From contig RFHU01000240.1 of assembly GCA_003695705.1 (NCBI GenBank), positions 1 to 49,283 of the forward strand: 49,283 nt of DNA, written 5' to 3'. The first letter of the stretch is position 1. Each line of letters begins with the position of its first letter. Made by a program: the position numbers and the translations under genes. The DNA is from Planctomycetota bacterium. GTDB lineage: Bacteria; Planctomycetota; J058. The notes beneath the pieces were generated by a model. The model was given only the letters and a program-made list of their open reading frames with translations, was not told where the DNA came from and ran no database searches. This document shows, piece by piece, positions 49,166 to 49,283 of this stretch.

Positions 49166-49283
49166 TTGAGAACCTCGAGCACGCAACTCCCCTCGGCGGG
49201 GGGTCCCCCCGCGTCGACGGCGAGGCGGATCCAGTAGGTGCCGGCGGGCAGCTCCTTGGGAAGGGGCAAGGGCTGGACGAAGG
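49162..49283 (-). CDS. C-terminal end of a gene continuing beyond the window
   Basis: About 40 residues are visible, ending in TYWIRLAVDAGGPPAEGSCVLEVLK and a TGA that overlaps the start of the TPR gene. The alternating hydrophobic pattern suggests the last strands of a beta-sandwich domain, perhaps extracellular. The family cannot be told from this piece. Confidence 0.6.
   Translation of the reverse strand, partial: FVQPLPLPKELPAGTYWIRLAVDAGGPPAEGSCVLEVLK

Overview
The window is very GC-rich bacterial DNA with long genes, short gaps and many 1-4 base gene overlaps. I see no rRNA, tRNA, insertion sequence, phage gene or CRISPR array. The mix of genes suggests an uncultured Planctomycetota-type bacterium or a related lineage; this is inference and moderately confident. 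It includes a Ser/Thr kinase with Sel1-like repeats, FGE-like, HEAT, VWA and TPR proteins, a fused membrane spermidine-synthase homologue, PspA, CdaA/YbbR, and GTG as a very common start codon.

Layout. 1-4624 (minus): a Ser/Thr kinase running off the left edge, then an HSP90-family chaperone followed by a saccharopine-dehydrogenase-like oxidoreductase. 4755-11101 (plus): a small charged protein and a complete TRAP transporter in the order TatT, DctP, DctQ, DctM, whose membrane subunits carry unusual extra domains. 11149-16551 (minus): an overlapping operon birA, folP, cdaA, ybbR, FAD oxidase, small tail-anchored protein. 16787-22948 (plus): pspA, a substrate-binding/OmpA fusion, an ABC permease with an extracytoplasmic zinc ribbon, an ABC ATPase and a coiled-coil membrane protein. 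23006-26260 (minus): aldehyde dehydrogenase, an STN-like coiled-coil protein and a sugar-nucleotide epimerase. 26369-28326: a glycosyltransferase, and on the other strand a second glycosyltransferase with a DUF2304 partner. 28342-28719: a non-coding gap with a strong terminator and a downstream promoter, probably an unassigned small RNA. 28720-39670 (plus): an endonuclease-III-like protein, YebC, a parvulin isomerase, a VWA/FGE-like/HEAT trio, a GT4 glycosyltransferase with a zinc-ribbon membrane protein, and MgtE behind a possible leader peptide. 39765-49283: a membrane-fused spermidine-synthase-like protein, two exported proteins (one transglutaminase-like), a large TPR protein and the tail of another gene.

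How the genes fit together. Much of the window concerns the cell envelope: transport (TRAP, ABC, MgtE), envelope stress (PspA), folding (parvulin, HSP90), glycan synthesis and exported repeat proteins. The best candidate for an undescribed system is the PspA-linked ABC operon, in which the binding protein looks tethered to both membrane and peptidoglycan. Second is the TRAP operon, whose DctM carries an N-terminal lipoprotein signal plus TIG domain and a C-terminal extension with an acidic Trp tail like that of TatT. A cross-cutting signal is a TAnnnT-type -10 box placed 6-9 bases before the start codon of at least six first genes, which suggests leaderless transcripts.
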